From NCBI GenBank assembly GCA_028277645.1, contig JANQFV010000054.1:124001-188000 (forward strand): DNA of 64,000 nucleotides, read 5' to 3'. The notes under the pieces are model-generated. The model searched no databases, was not told the origin of the DNA, and saw only the letters and a program-made list of their open reading frames with translations. Shown in pieces: positions 45,121 to 53,816 of the stretch. Source of the stretch: Phycisphaerae bacterium (lineage in GTDB: Bacteria > Planctomycetota > Phycisphaerae > UBA1845 > Fen-1342). Each line of letters begins with the position of its first letter. Within the stretch, counting starts at the first letter, position 1. The position numbers and the translations under genes were made by a program.

Positions 45121-45814
45121 GCCTGTTCTCCTAACAAATGCCTTAGGCCACCGAATGACCTGAGCACCCTAGGCAGCCCACCGGCCCACGCCGTTTAGCT
45201 GCGCTAAGAGATCTACACGCAGTATGGCGGGTCCGGCTTCTCAACGCAACAGGAAACGCTGGTCGCGCCCCTCGACTTCACCGCAGCTGTCGCCGGTCGA
45301 GTCCATGCTTGGCTTGGGCCCCGTAGCACGGTACCTTGTTGGGCATTGGATAGGCCATTCCAGTGAAAGGAGTTGGGCTAGTCGCGGCGGGTGTCCGGCG
45401 CATGCAAAACTGAAAGACGCGTGAGCGTCTGGCTGTCTCCCGAAATACCGCCAACTCGGGCATATGGCCCGTGAATCACGATGGCAGCACTGACGCCGCG
45501 CTCCCGAAAGGGAGCGTCGGCCATGTGCTACATCGTGACCCCTTGGCGGGGGTTCGGGAGTGGCCTTGGTTCGGCGCTCCTCTTGTTTTGGGACATACCG
45601 CGGCCACCCGATTGCCCGACGCAAACTGGCTCAGCCGCGCCCCACAAGCTCGCGGTGGAGAGTCGACTGCGATCCGGCGCCTTGATCCACGGACCTGTGG
45701 CCCGGATCGGAGGCCCGACGGAGCCGACCCCCGCACAACGTGACGCACCTGAACGTACCGGGCCAGTTCAGGCATGGTGGTCCCACCATCTGCGGCCGAC
45801 AGATGGAGACTACC
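45121..45814. other. Intergenic stretch between zinc-finger gene and winged-helix gene
   Basis: About 690 bases. Overlapping frames of 61-206 codons occur on both strands but lack ribosome-binding sites and look compositional. Divergent promoters for the two flanking small genes are expected. Nothing else supported. Confidence 0.35.
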
Positions 45815-46288
45815 ATGACCCCGGAGAAGATTCAGCGACTCGCGGATCTGGCGGAGCAACTCTCCGACGCGCTCATGACCGCCGCAATCTGCGCGGATGA
45901 GATCCGCACCGTTGCACAGGCTGAATTGGATGGTCGTTCCAGCGAACGCGGACGATCGCAGAATGTGAGGCACAACTACGCCCCGCCGGAGCGTCCCCTC
46001 GTCGACAATTCGACCTTCTCGGTGTGCTGGGCAGGTAGGACGTGCTGCCTTCGCAGGACCATCCTCTTCCGGTTGGCTCAGCGGCTTGCGCGCCATCCCA
46101 ATCAGTATGTCACCCCGGATCAGCTCCTTCGCGATGTCTGGGACGGGGGTGTGAAGTCACCGGACACAATCCGGAGCGCCGTCCGTCACCTGCGGCATCG
46201 TCTCGCACACGCCGGCATGGAGGATCTGGCCGCTGCTATCCACGGTTCGGGTGGTTGTTACGGTTTGATCCTCGACGGACGGGTGTAG
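45815..46288 (+). CDS. Orphan winged-helix DNA-binding protein (OmpR/PhoB C-terminal type)
   Basis: An ATG with GGAG six bases upstream gives 157 residues. The C-terminal ~100 residues form a Trans_reg_C winged helix: 'LFRLAQRLARHPNQYVTPDQ', 'LLRDVWDGGVKSPDTIRSAV', 'RHLRHRLAHAGMEDLAAAI', 'GSGGCYGLIL'. The N-terminal ~60 residues are a short helical segment ('LADLAEQLSDALMTAAICAD') instead of a receiver. So it is not controlled by phosphorylation in the usual way. Probably regulates nearby element genes. Confidence 0.75.
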   Translation: MTPEKIQRLADLAEQLSDALMTAAICADEIRTVAQAELDGRSSERGRSQNVRHNYAPPERPLVDNSTFSVCWAGRTCCLRRTILFRLAQRLARHPNQYVTPDQLLRDVWDGGVKSPDTIRSAVRHLRHRLAHAGMEDLAAAIHGSGGCYGLILDGRV

Positions 46289-46391
46289 GCATTTTGCACG
46301 GAAATTGCACGCGGATGCACCCTGGATTTGCACGGCCATGCTGTAGGCTCTCGCCATCGATTCGGATCAGCCATGAGACAGCGAGGCGCTA

Positions 46392-47342
46392 ATGGCCGAA
46401 AAATCGAATGGCAACCAGCATCGATGGTGGGCTCAAGAAAGCCCGAGCGAAGAGCCTGCGGCCCCCAAGTTTCGCGCGGTGGCCTACTACCGCCACTCGG
46501 CACAGGACCGCCAAGAGAACTCCGTCCCCATCCAACAGGAGCAGGTTCAGCAATGGGCTAGCGAGAACGGCATCGAGATCATCCATGAGTTCGCCGATCG
46601 CGGAAAGTCCGGGCTGACGGCTGAGGGTCGGGATGGATTCAACGACATGATGGAGAACTGGGTCAAGGGGCGCCAGGACTTCGAGTTCGTTCTTTGCCTG
46701 GACGTCAGCCGCTGGGGGCGCTTTCAGGACATCGATCTGTCGGCAACCTACAGTGCCGAGTGCAAGCGTCACGGAAAACAGGTCATCTACACGACGCTCG
46801 GCAAACCCAAACCAGACGACCAACTGTACCAGGTCTATGTTCAGTTCGAGCGTTTCCGCGCTGCGCAGTACAGCAAGGAACTGAGCATCAAGGTGTTCCC
46901 CGGGTGCATCAGGATCGCGAAACAAGGCTACTGGGTTGGTGGGAAACCGCCCTACGCTCTGCAGCGGCTACTGCTAGATGAGAAGCGTGAGCCGGTTCAG
47001 ATCCTGTCGCCCGGACAGCGCAAGGGTATCCAAAACCAGCGTGTGACGCTGGCGAAGGGCGATGAGCAGCAAGTGGCGACCGTGCAGCGCATATTCCGGG
47101 AGTTCACCGAAACGCTACGGAGCATGGAAGAGATCGCAGAGGGGCTCAATCGCGACGGCATCGCCTCGCCGAAAGGGGGCACGTGGGATCGATCGAAGAT
47201 ACGCCGGATTCTGATGAACGAGGTCTACGTCGGCACGCTCGTCTACAACAAGACCACGCAGAAACTCAAGACTCCCCGGCGATCCAACCCCAAGGACAAG
47301 TGGATCAGAACGGCTGTTCGAACTTCACGGGCGCGGCGGTAA
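46392..47342 (+). pseudogene. Truncated large serine recombinase
   Basis: An ATG with GAGG upstream. The resolvase catalytic domain begins 'AVAYYRHSAQDRQENSVPIQ' (Ser in RHS as nucleophile), with 'FADRGKSGLTAEGRDGFNDM' and 'VLCLDVSRWGRFQD'. The Recombinase domain follows ('GGKPPYALQRLLL', 'EGLNRDGIASPKGGTWDRSK', 'ILMNEVYVGTLVYNK'). It ends abruptly after 'DKWIRT', where relatives continue into a zinc ribbon and coiled coil of about 200 residues; the last ten codons are foreign. Likely inactive. The break coincides with the truncated end of the opposing ATPase gene. Confidence 0.8.
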
Positions 47343-49666
47343 TAGCGGCTTCTGGATTGCCGGATGATCTCTTCGCGGTTATGCGTCTCCGGCCAGTCGG
47401 GCCGATCGTCCGTACGGAAGCGTACGACGTGGTTTTGAATCCGCGCAATCGCCTGCCGCGGTTCAAGCTGTATGAGGTCTTCTGTCTCAACCAGGCCGCG
47501 CATCTGCTTTGTCAGCCGTTCCGCATCCGGTGTAATCGCGTTGAAGCTGATGGTTGTGCCCGCGCTGATCAACGCGTCGCGCTTGCGTTCTGCGAATTGA
47601 CGCATGTACTGGTGAGCCAGCGTAACTGCAACGTTATACTTGCGTGTCTCGGTGAGTACATCCTCGAGCGTGTCCGTCATGAAGCGATAAGCTTCGTCGC
47701 AGTAGATCTGGACCTCGCGTCTATCGCGCACAAACGTCCTATTGCGTGTCACCGCGGTCACGTACATCAGTGCCAGAATGAGGCTGCCGAGAACGTTGCG
47801 CACCTGCGAGCCTACGCAGGATAGGTCCGCGAGCAGTATGAGCCCCCGTTGCATGACGTCCGTGAAGCTGAAAGCGCTCTCCGGCTGTGACAGCATGAGG
47901 GACACCGGCCCGGATATCATCAGCTTGCTCAACTTGTTGCGTGGCGGACCGAAGTCATCCGGACGGGCGCCCTTTAGGTCGTGTCGCCAGAAGCCCCGCG
48001 CGGCCTCATTGTCGACCGCCTCCAAGGCGGCGTGGCGGAAACGTTCGCCTACCTCGCTCCCTTTGCGGAAGAGACTCAAGACGTCAAGCAAAGTACTGCC
48101 CGAAACGCAGAGTGCCCCATGAAAGACGTAGCGGAGCAACGTCTCCAACCGATCTCCCCACCCATCCACGAAACTCTTGAGTGTAGCGACCAGATCCTCG
48201 GCGGTGCGGCCGAGATCCTGGTCGGGAACCGGCAGCAGAGGATTCCACAACGGTATCCACTCCGGGTCTCCAGGGTTGAAGTAGACAACTCGGTCGATGT
48301 CCTCGCGCGGCACGAATCGGAGAATGCGCTCCACCAGATCACCGTGCGGATCGATGACCACGACACCGATGCCCCGCCGGATGTCGTCGAGGATCATGCT
48401 CTCGAGCAGGAACGATTTGCCCGCCCCGGAACGGCCAATGACGTGAGCGTGCAGGTCCCGCATCGAGTGCGGGATGCAGACTGGGAGGCGCACGCCTGCA
48501 TAGTCGCAGTGGCCAATGCGTGTCCCCTTCAGAAGTAGCTCGTCGGGCGGAAGCGTCTCGAGCCTGTTGATGGGCGTCGCCACGGTCGTCTCACTAAGCT
48601 CCGGAGGGGGAATGTGCACGAGGCTGGTCAGTTCCTCCGAATTCGTAAGGAAACCTGGACGAAACGTGATCGCCCCAGGGACGATCCTCGCGACCTGTGG
48701 TTGCGGGAGGCGTGCGTGGTAATCGACTGCGGTGAGGGCGTTGAGCTGTCGACCGCCATGTTGAAAGAGCCGCACCACGAGATCTACGGAACGTAGGTGG
48801 GCCTCCGCCAAGCGATCGCCGTTGAGAACCGCCACCCTCAAGGCGGTGGCAAAGAACGGTTTGTCATTGTGCGCCTTGGATTCGAGCTCCCCGGCCAACT
48901 GCGGCAGGTCGTTTGAGGGGGACTGTTGTGCGTAGCGGCGAGGATCCGCCGGGTCCCTCAGCAGTTTCACGTTGAATTCCAGATCCGTGAGCGTCTGCAC
49001 ATTGTGATGCCAGTTGTTTGCTGGGCACACGGCCTGGAAGACGACCTGGTAGATACCGACGGCTGGAGGACGAATCCGCGAAAGCGCGGCGAACAGCCCG
49101 AAGTAGGGTGTGCGTCCCAGTTCCTTTGGGCGGGTCAGCAAATGCGAATACGGCGGGGGCGGATAGTAGTCGAGGAGGGCAGCAGAACTCCAATGCGCAT
49201 TCATGTCACCGGCTGTCGATCGAGGAACGAGGCGGCAATGCTCAAATTGCCCCACGAACGCTGTGTCGATCACGCCCATGTCTTCACGGTGACACAGCAA
49301 GCGTGACGCGACGCCAGCAGCGTTCCCGACTATTTCGAACGCCATTCGGTGGCGGGCCGCCACCAGGAGTTTGAGGAACGTTTCCGAGCGCAACCACTTC
49401 CACGGCTGGTCCGGCGAGACCCAGATCTCCAAGCGCACGAGTCGATTGACTGGTGGCGGACGCTCGAATGACCAGGCCACGACCGGGGAGCGCAAGTCCT
49501 GATAGCCAAGCATATCCATTGGTTGAAACACGGGCTCGAGCGAAACCGGGCGATCCGCAATGGTCGGGTCGCAGCCTTTGGCTGCCTCGACCCCGTGAAT
49601 CTCGACGGTGCGTGCCAGCACGACGTGTGATCGAGCCCGGGCGATCATCGCTTGTTCAATGGACAC
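47243..49666 (-). CDS. Conjugation-type ATPase, VirD4/TraD-HerA like (3' end truncated)
   Basis: 807 residues. The N-terminal ~420 residues are a poorly conserved module ('YYPPPPYSHLLTRPKELGRT'). The motor follows with Walker A 'HVIGRSGAGKSFLLESMIL', Walker B-like 'GVVVIDPHGDLVERIL', 'RREVQIYCDEAYRFMTDTLE' and 'QYMRQFAERKRDALISAGTT'. These match coupling-protein/DUF87-type ATPases that pump DNA in type IV secretion. After 'YYRRAREVR' the last ~25 residues look foreign, matching the break in the serine recombinase read from the other strand. No relaxase or mating-pair genes are in the window. Confidence 0.75.
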   Translation of the reverse strand: MSIEQAMIARARSHVVLARTVEIHGVEAAKGCDPTIADRPVSLEPVFQPMDMLGYQDLRSPVVAWSFERPPPVNRLVRLEIWVSPDQPWKWLRSETFLKLLVAARHRMAFEIVGNAAGVASRLLCHREDMGVIDTAFVGQFEHCRLVPRSTAGDMNAHWSSAALLDYYPPPPYSHLLTRPKELGRTPYFGLFAALSRIRPPAVGIYQVVFQAVCPANNWHHNVQTLTDLEFNVKLLRDPADPRRYAQQSPSNDLPQLAGELESKAHNDKPFFATALRVAVLNGDRLAEAHLRSVDLVVRLFQHGGRQLNALTAVDYHARLPQPQVARIVPGAITFRPGFLTNSEELTSLVHIPPPELSETTVATPINRLETLPPDELLLKGTRIGHCDYAGVRLPVCIPHSMRDLHAHVIGRSGAGKSFLLESMILDDIRRGIGVVVIDPHGDLVERILRFVPREDIDRVVYFNPGDPEWIPLWNPLLPVPDQDLGRTAEDLVATLKSFVDGWGDRLETLLRYVFHGALCVSGSTLLDVLSLFRKGSEVGERFRHAALEAVDNEAARGFWRHDLKGARPDDFGPPRNKLSKLMISGPVSLMLSQPESAFSFTDVMQRGLILLADLSCVGSQVRNVLGSLILALMYVTAVTRNRTFVRDRREVQIYCDEAYRFMTDTLEDVLTETRKYNVAVTLAHQYMRQFAERKRDALISAGTTISFNAITPDAERLTKQMRGLVETEDLIQLEPRQAIARIQNHVVRFRTDDRPDWPETHNREEIIRQSRSRYYRRAREVRTAVLIHLSLGLDRRGVLSFCVVLL

Positions 49667-49847
49667 GTAGCCTTACTCCCTCAACGACGATGTTCTCACA
49701 CTTAGGGCGTGTGGAGACAGCCTGAGTTTTCAGCGAATTCTGCACCGTGACACTGAAAAGGTGATCCCCGTGCTAACCGCCTCGTTGGCGAACGGCGGCT
49801 CGGTGTCGCCGGTGCCGCGCAACGCCAAACAAGGGTGAACAGACGTG

Positions 49848-51200
49848 ATGCAAGCGGAGAGACAGGACGTTCGCGTCGTGCTTTTCCGCGAGCGCTTCTC
49901 GGGGCGTTGTGATGCGTACGGCACGTTCGATTTGACCTCGGGTCGCGCGTATCAGTGCAAGCGGATGGTCGATGACCAAGTACTGCGAAGACACATCGGG
50001 GGTGTGCGACCTTACGGAGTCTATCTGCTTGTTCATGATCGGACGCGCGCCACAGTAGTGGATATTGACCTACCTGACCTGCAACTCGCCCGTGACTTCA
50101 TCGGAGGGGCTCGCCAATACGGTCTATCCGTGTACGTGGAACGCAGCAAATCCAAGGGGCACCACATCTGGATGTTCCATTCGCGTGCTGGCGTAACCGC
50201 CGCGAAGTCCCGCCGAGTAGTGCGCCACATTTTGGACGAGATCCGCCAGCCGACCCTCGAGGTGTTTCCGAAGCACGATCGTCTGGCCGCGCATACGCCG
50301 TTCGGCAACTTCATATTGGCACCGCTCTACGGCTCGCTTGTGCGGCAGGGTCGAACCGTGTTCATGCGTCCCGATGACCTGACCAAGCCGCATGAAGACC
50401 AATGGGGGTTCCTGGCGCGAGTAGAACTGGTTCGCGAAAGCCAACTCGATGAGATCATCGCGCTGAACGAATTGGACGACGCGCGGCCGGCTACGGACCG
50501 CAGCGTGTCATCGCCTCAGCTAGATCGGACGGCCGGCTTACCGCGCTGTGCCCAACGAATGCTCTCCGAAGGTGTGCGCCAACTGCAGCGTGTCAGCTGC
50601 TTTCGCTTGGCCGTGGCGCTGAAACTCGCGGGCCTGCCACTGGACGCGACGCTGGCCGTGCTGCGCTCCTGGGCATGCCGCATCCGTCCGAGCGATGGCA
50701 AACGCCTGATTACGCCGGCTGAGATCGAGCAGCAGGCTTCCTGCGCCTATGACCCTAGGTACCGCAGCTACGGATGCGAAGATCAGGCCGTGCGCGCCTT
50801 CTGTGATCCCCATTGCCCGATTCAATCACATGCGGTTGCCGCGCTGGATGCCCCGGCCGACAGGCGCCACCTTGCCCCAGACCCGTCAAACACAAGGAGT
50901 CCGAACATGTCAGCGACGCCAATGAACAAACCGATCCAAGAGTTCCGCGTCCGTAACCTGAGCCTAGCTATCTGGGAGAACCAAGGACTGCGAGATGGCC
51001 GCCCCGTAGCGCTGCACAGCATCACATTAAACAAGCGCTATCAGGATCAGCAGACCGGTGAATGGAAGGATAGTAACTCGTTCTTCCCGGATGACCTGCC
51101 GCGTCTGCGGCTGCTGCTCGACAAGGCCTACGAACAGCTCCTCCTTCGCGATGGCAGTGCCGAACGGAGCGAAAACGGTGCCGACGCTCCGGCGACATAA
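49848..51200 (+). CDS. Archaeo-eukaryotic-type primase fused to a small C-terminal protein
   Basis: Start at ATG 49848 (a GTG precedes it), with AAGGGTGA upstream. Residues ~1-190 show primase-polymerase motifs: 'ATVVDIDLPD' (metal-binding DxD), 'SKSKGHHIWMF' (sxH) and 'LEVFPKHDRL'. Residues ~215-330 are a PriCT-like region with cysteines ('CAYDPRYRSYGCEDQAVRAF', 'CDPHCP'). The last ~98 residues look like a separate small protein, joined without a stop. Related primases are found on plasmids and integrative elements, where they support replication after transfer. Divergent from the ATPase gene with a 180-base spacer. Confidence 0.75.
   Translation: MQAERQDVRVVLFRERFSGRCDAYGTFDLTSGRAYQCKRMVDDQVLRRHIGGVRPYGVYLLVHDRTRATVVDIDLPDLQLARDFIGGARQYGLSVYVERSKSKGHHIWMFHSRAGVTAAKSRRVVRHILDEIRQPTLEVFPKHDRLAAHTPFGNFILAPLYGSLVRQGRTVFMRPDDLTKPHEDQWGFLARVELVRESQLDEIIALNELDDARPATDRSVSSPQLDRTAGLPRCAQRMLSEGVRQLQRVSCFRLAVALKLAGLPLDATLAVLRSWACRIRPSDGKRLITPAEIEQQASCAYDPRYRSYGCEDQAVRAFCDPHCPIQSHAVAALDAPADRRHLAPDPSNTRSPNMSATPMNKPIQEFRVRNLSLAIWENQGLRDGRPVALHSITLNKRYQDQQTGEWKDSNSFFPDDLPRLRLLLDKAYEQLLLRDGSAERSENGADAPAT
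50907..51200 (+). CDS. Possible independently started small ssDNA-binding-like protein inside the primase frame
   Basis: The in-frame ATG at 50907 has a perfect AAGGAG seven bases upstream (50894-50899), unexpected inside a gene. The product (97 residues, 'FRVRNLSLAIWENQG', 'KRYQDQQTGEWKDSNSFFPD', 'LPRLRLLLDKAYEQLLL') resembles small proteins encoded as separate genes in other mobile elements (memory, not searched). Two products may be made: the 450-residue fusion and this short form. Confidence 0.5.
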   Translation: MSATPMNKPIQEFRVRNLSLAIWENQGLRDGRPVALHSITLNKRYQDQQTGEWKDSNSFFPDDLPRLRLLLDKAYEQLLLRDGSAERSENGADAPAT

Positions 51201-51216
51201 CGTGTGAGGATTCCAC

Positions 51217-51477
51217 GTGGCCCAGCAGCCCAGTCCTGCCAGTGACCAAGCGACCTATGCCGCGGATGAGTTCATCGGAGTGGGTGAACTCGCATGCCGG
51301 CTCGAGTTGAGCCCGCGCACGGTGCGTCGGATGATCGAGCGTGGCGAGCTGCCCAAGCCCTGCCTCGGTCTGGGTGGACGCCCGCGCTGGCTGTGGGGCT
51401 ACGTCGTCGAGTTCTGCCGTAAACGACATGAGCGTGAAGGCTCCGTCGACCGGAAGCTACGGAAGAAGCTGAAATAG
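51217..51477 (+). CDS. AlpA/excisionase-like helix-turn-helix protein
   Basis: A GTG start 16 bases after the primase stop, with GAGG upstream; 86 residues. The core 'FIGVGELACRLELSPRTVRR' + 'MIERGELPKPCLGLGGRPRW' is the MerR-like HTH_17 fold used by excisionases and AlpA-type regulators. A basic C-terminal tail follows ('KRHEREGSVDRKLRKKLK'). Likely recombination directionality factor for the integrase encoded 0.8 kb away, or regulator of it. Confidence 0.8.
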   Translation: MAQQPSPASDQATYAADEFIGVGELACRLELSPRTVRRMIERGELPKPCLGLGGRPRWLWGYVVEFCRKRHEREGSVDRKLRKKLK

Positions 51478-51556
51478 CGGTCGTGTGCACCGCAAATCGA
51501 AGGCGCCACCGGAGGTGTTCGTTCCGCCGGTGGCGCTGTTCCCTATGCCTTGATGA

Positions 51557-52069
51557 TCAGAACAGCGATTCGAGACCGCCAACCGACCGCCCGAGCTCGG
51601 CCAGCGTCGCTGGCATCAGCGGGTTATCAGCATCGTCGACTTGGACCACACTTCTGTTGACGAGTGCCATCTCGATCATCAGCCCTGCTGCCACCGAGTT
51701 CTCGTAAGTCAGCTGCTCCGGCTCTTCATCATCCGTCCGCGAGAGGAATGGCGTTGTCTGCAGGAGCGGTTCGGCGCCCAGGCGGGGGATCGCGGGCTCA
51801 TACGGTGAATACAGCGAGACACCAGGAACCGCGTAGTACTGATCCGCATCGGGCGGTTCGCGATATGCTCGATGGAGCGGGTCTTCCGGAACACTCGAGT
51901 TCGCCGAGAACGGCAGATCGTGGGCTGGGCTCGCGAGACTCGATTCCAGCGCACTCGGGAGCCCTAGTGGCTCGCGTGCGTCCGGCCGATAGCCCTGATA
52001 GGTGTCCAGCAGGGGCATGTCCTGGCTGCGAAAGTCGTAGTTCCGCGGGTCGAGATTGGATCGTCGCAT
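51557..52069 (-). CDS. Hypothetical acidic Pro/Tyr-rich protein of the island
   Basis: An ATG with GGGAGA seven bases upstream; 170 residues. The N-terminal 110 residues are rich in Pro, Tyr, Ser and Arg ('DTYQGYRPDAREPLGLPSAL', 'PPDADQYYAVPGVSLYSPYE') and probably disordered. The C-terminus is more ordered ('NSVAAGLMIEMALVNRSVVQ'). No family recognised. The good ribosome-binding site supports it as a real gene. Confidence 0.55.
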   Translation of the reverse strand: MRRSNLDPRNYDFRSQDMPLLDTYQGYRPDAREPLGLPSALESSLASPAHDLPFSANSSVPEDPLHRAYREPPDADQYYAVPGVSLYSPYEPAIPRLGAEPLLQTTPFLSRTDDEEPEQLTYENSVAAGLMIEMALVNRSVVQVDDADNPLMPATLAELGRSVGGLESLF

Positions 52070-52284
52070 CGACTTGTCTCCCGAAGTTCGTGGGCATACT
52101 GACGGATTTCGACACAGCGTCTCCCGTCAACCAACAGGCGGCTGTCCCGGGAGCAGGATTTCAGTTCAGTGCACCCGCGATGCCTGCGGCCCGTACGTTC
52201 GCGACAAGAAGCAAGGGATCGGCACGACGGACCGGGAACGCCACCGATGGAGAGCCCGCCACCGGTGGCGCCGTTCCTTACTCA

Positions 52285-53481
52285 TTAGCCAACATGTCGC
52301 TGCGGGAACGGGATGACCTTGAATCCGTGGTTCTCCTGGGCCGCGGCAACTTCTCGGCCGTCGCGTCGGCCACGCAGATTCCCGGTCGCCCCGGCCAGTT
52401 CGTAATCGCTGGTGTGCACGTAGTAGCGCAACGTGGTGTTCACGTCCTCGTGACCGAGGATCTTCTGAACCAGCGAGATGTTTGAGGTCGAACGGGCCAG
52501 CCAGGTCGCAAACGAGTGTCGCAGGTTGTGCGGGTTCACATCGAGTTTCTCGTCACCCTTTGGGGCCAGTTGTGTGATCTCCGAGGCCAGTTGCCGCACA
52601 TTGTAGCGCTCGCCGGTTGGCGTCACGAACAGCGGTCCGCGGGCGGGATTACCGCGGTTTCGCAAATGCAACCGCACGGCGGCCAGGGCGGCCCGGTTCA
52701 GCGGCACCCAGCGTTGCTTCTGGCCCTTGCCCATCACATACAGCAGCTGCTCGTCATCATCGACGCGGAGGTCCTCGATGCTCAGCGCGCACAGCTCGCC
52801 GTTCCTCAGACCGGTGTTGAGCAGGAACACGATCAGTTGTCGCTTGCGGCGGACTTCGTCCAATGACCGCGGTCCGCGGTCCTTGAGCGTCTTCCGCATC
52901 TTGATCGACCACAGCCACTGCCCGGCTTGTTGGCGGGTCAGCGGAAGGCCTTCCTTCTTGTTGACGAAGCGGGGACGCGTGATGCGATCGACCGGGTTCT
53001 CGGTGAGGAACTTCTCGAAGACGCACCACTGGAACAACGACGAAAGCGTCGCGAGGTCATTGGCGACCGTCTTGCGGCCGGCTTCGTGATCGAGCCGGTA
53101 GTCCCGCCAGCGCACGATGTCCTGCCGGCAGGCAAGATCGCTGATCTGGAGGCACGGCAGTTTCTTCGCGTTGCGCCAGCGGACGTACAGCGTCATCACG
53201 CGCTTGGCGCGCAGAACCGTCTGCGGTGTGCAGCTGAGTGCTTTCTCACGCAACCAAAGTTCGTAAACGCCTTCCCAATCGCCGTTGGGCAGATGCCGCC
53301 CGGCCTTGACCGCTTCTTCCCAGTCCTCCAGCTCGCGCAAGCGCGCCTTGGCTGCCGCGCGTGTGCAACGACCGAGATACTGGCTGCCCTCCATCAACTT
53401 GCCGGCTTGGGGACCGACGCTCACCGTAAACTTCCAATGCAGGCGGTAGTACCGGCCCTTCTCCCGGGTCAGACAAGCCAT
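52285..53481 (-). CDS. Tyrosine site-specific integrase of the island
   Basis: Start at ATG 53481 (GGAAGGA eight bases upstream), giving 398 residues; the open frame extends to 53544 through the leader repeat. The N-terminal SAM-like core-binding domain runs ~95-190 ('WLREKALSCTPQTVLRAKRV'). The catalytic domain has Arg in 'LLNTGLRNGELCALSIEDL', Lys in the 'VMGKGQKQRWVPL' hairpin, 'HNLRHSFATWLA' (HxxR), 'LGHEDVNTTLRYYVH' (His and Tyr). All catalytic residues are present, so it should be active. It is transcribed away from the right att core. Integrates or excises the island. Confidence 0.94.
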   Translation of the reverse strand: MACLTREKGRYYRLHWKFTVSVGPQAGKLMEGSQYLGRCTRAAAKARLRELEDWEEAVKAGRHLPNGDWEGVYELWLREKALSCTPQTVLRAKRVMTLYVRWRNAKKLPCLQISDLACRQDIVRWRDYRLDHEAGRKTVANDLATLSSLFQWCVFEKFLTENPVDRITRPRFVNKKEGLPLTRQQAGQWLWSIKMRKTLKDRGPRSLDEVRRKRQLIVFLLNTGLRNGELCALSIEDLRVDDDEQLLYVMGKGQKQRWVPLNRAALAAVRLHLRNRGNPARGPLFVTPTGERYNVRQLASEITQLAPKGDEKLDVNPHNLRHSFATWLARSTSNISLVQKILGHEDVNTTLRYYVHTSDYELAGATGNLRGRRDGREVAAAQENHGFKVIPFPQRHVG

Positions 53482-53703
53482 CACCCACGTCCTTCCTGCA
53501 GGGCCGGAGCCCCGCGAGAGAACCACGCGGTGTGTAGGCCGCAAATCGAGTGTTCCCAGGAGAGAGGCGGCTGGGGAAGGCCGCGGATTTCAGGCGTGTT
53601 CGCCTTTTGTTCGGCCGCCGCCGGAAATCGAGTTCCCGCTATAGTTCCCGTAATGGGGGGTCAGCGGGATGTAAGTGCTTGTCAATAAAGCACTTCATGA
53701 TTG
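53461..53703 (+). repeat. Right copy of integrase-leader/att repeat (pair with 34698-34941)
   Basis: Contains the integrase start codon, its leader and the inverted-repeat core. Shares 'GAGTTCCCGCTATAGTTCCC' and 'GTAAGTGCTTGTC' with the left copy at matching spacing. Confidence 0.75.
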
Positions 53704-53730
53704 GAGGCGGGGGGGGGGGGGGAATCGAAC
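53673..53730. other. Attachment-like core, copy 3 (right island end)
   Basis: A perfect inverted repeat AAGTGCTT/AAGCACTT around GTCAATA, then CATGATTGGAGGC, a G-run and AATCGAACC. On the minus strand it reads GGTTCGATT-C(n)-GCCTCCA, the T-loop and acceptor end of a tRNA or tmRNA. A full tRNA cannot be folded from the flank, so only the 3'-end-like part is claimed. Confidence 0.6.
53709..53722. repeat. Run of 14 G
   Basis: Homopolymer inside the right att-like core; the otherwise matching left core has six G. Could be slippage-prone DNA or an assembly/sequencing length artefact. Confidence 0.85.
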
Positions 53731-53738
53731 CACCGCCG

Positions 53739-53771
53739 CCCCCTCTGGCGATAGCGCCAAGGGGGTTTTTT
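53739..53771 (+). terminator. Rho-independent terminator, rightward
   Basis: CCCCC-TCT-GGCG, loop ATAG, CGCC-AA-GGGGG, then TTTTTT. A two-part GC-rich stem followed by six T on the + strand. It would stop rightward transcripts leaving the island across the att core. Confidence 0.7.
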
Positions 53772-53816
53772 GACGAAACTTTGGCGGAAACTATGGCGGG
53801 CGGACTCGACCTATGC

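Larger units (their letters stand above)
34980..53703. mobile_element. Genomic island (~18.7 kb) with tyrosine integrase at right end
   Basis: Bounded by near-identical cores (GTGCTTGTCAATAAAGCACT...CATGATTGGAGGC) at 34980-35017 and 53673-53710. It carries a tyrosine integrase reading away from the right core, an excisionase-like HTH gene, a primase, a conjugation-type ATPase, a truncated serine recombinase and a metabolic cargo. These are hallmarks of an integrative (formerly conjugative or mobilisable) element. Both conjugation and serine-recombinase genes are broken, so self-transfer is doubtful. Confidence 0.75.

Noticed and set aside
45476..46096. 206-codon minus-strand frame overlapping the winged-helix gene
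   Set aside because: The plus-strand winged-helix protein has a recognisable fold and ribosome-binding site; the antisense frame is Arg/Pro/Ser-rich noise.
47183..47824. 213-codon plus-strand frame beyond the serine recombinase as its missing C-terminus
   Set aside because: It is antisense to the conserved motor domain of the ATPase gene and shows no zinc ribbon or coiled coil.
53700..53800. A complete tRNA (Ser-like) or tmRNA on the minus strand at the right att core
   Set aside because: T-loop and acceptor-like ends are present, but no matching 5' acceptor strand, D-arm or anticodon arm, nor a tmRNA tag frame, could be found.
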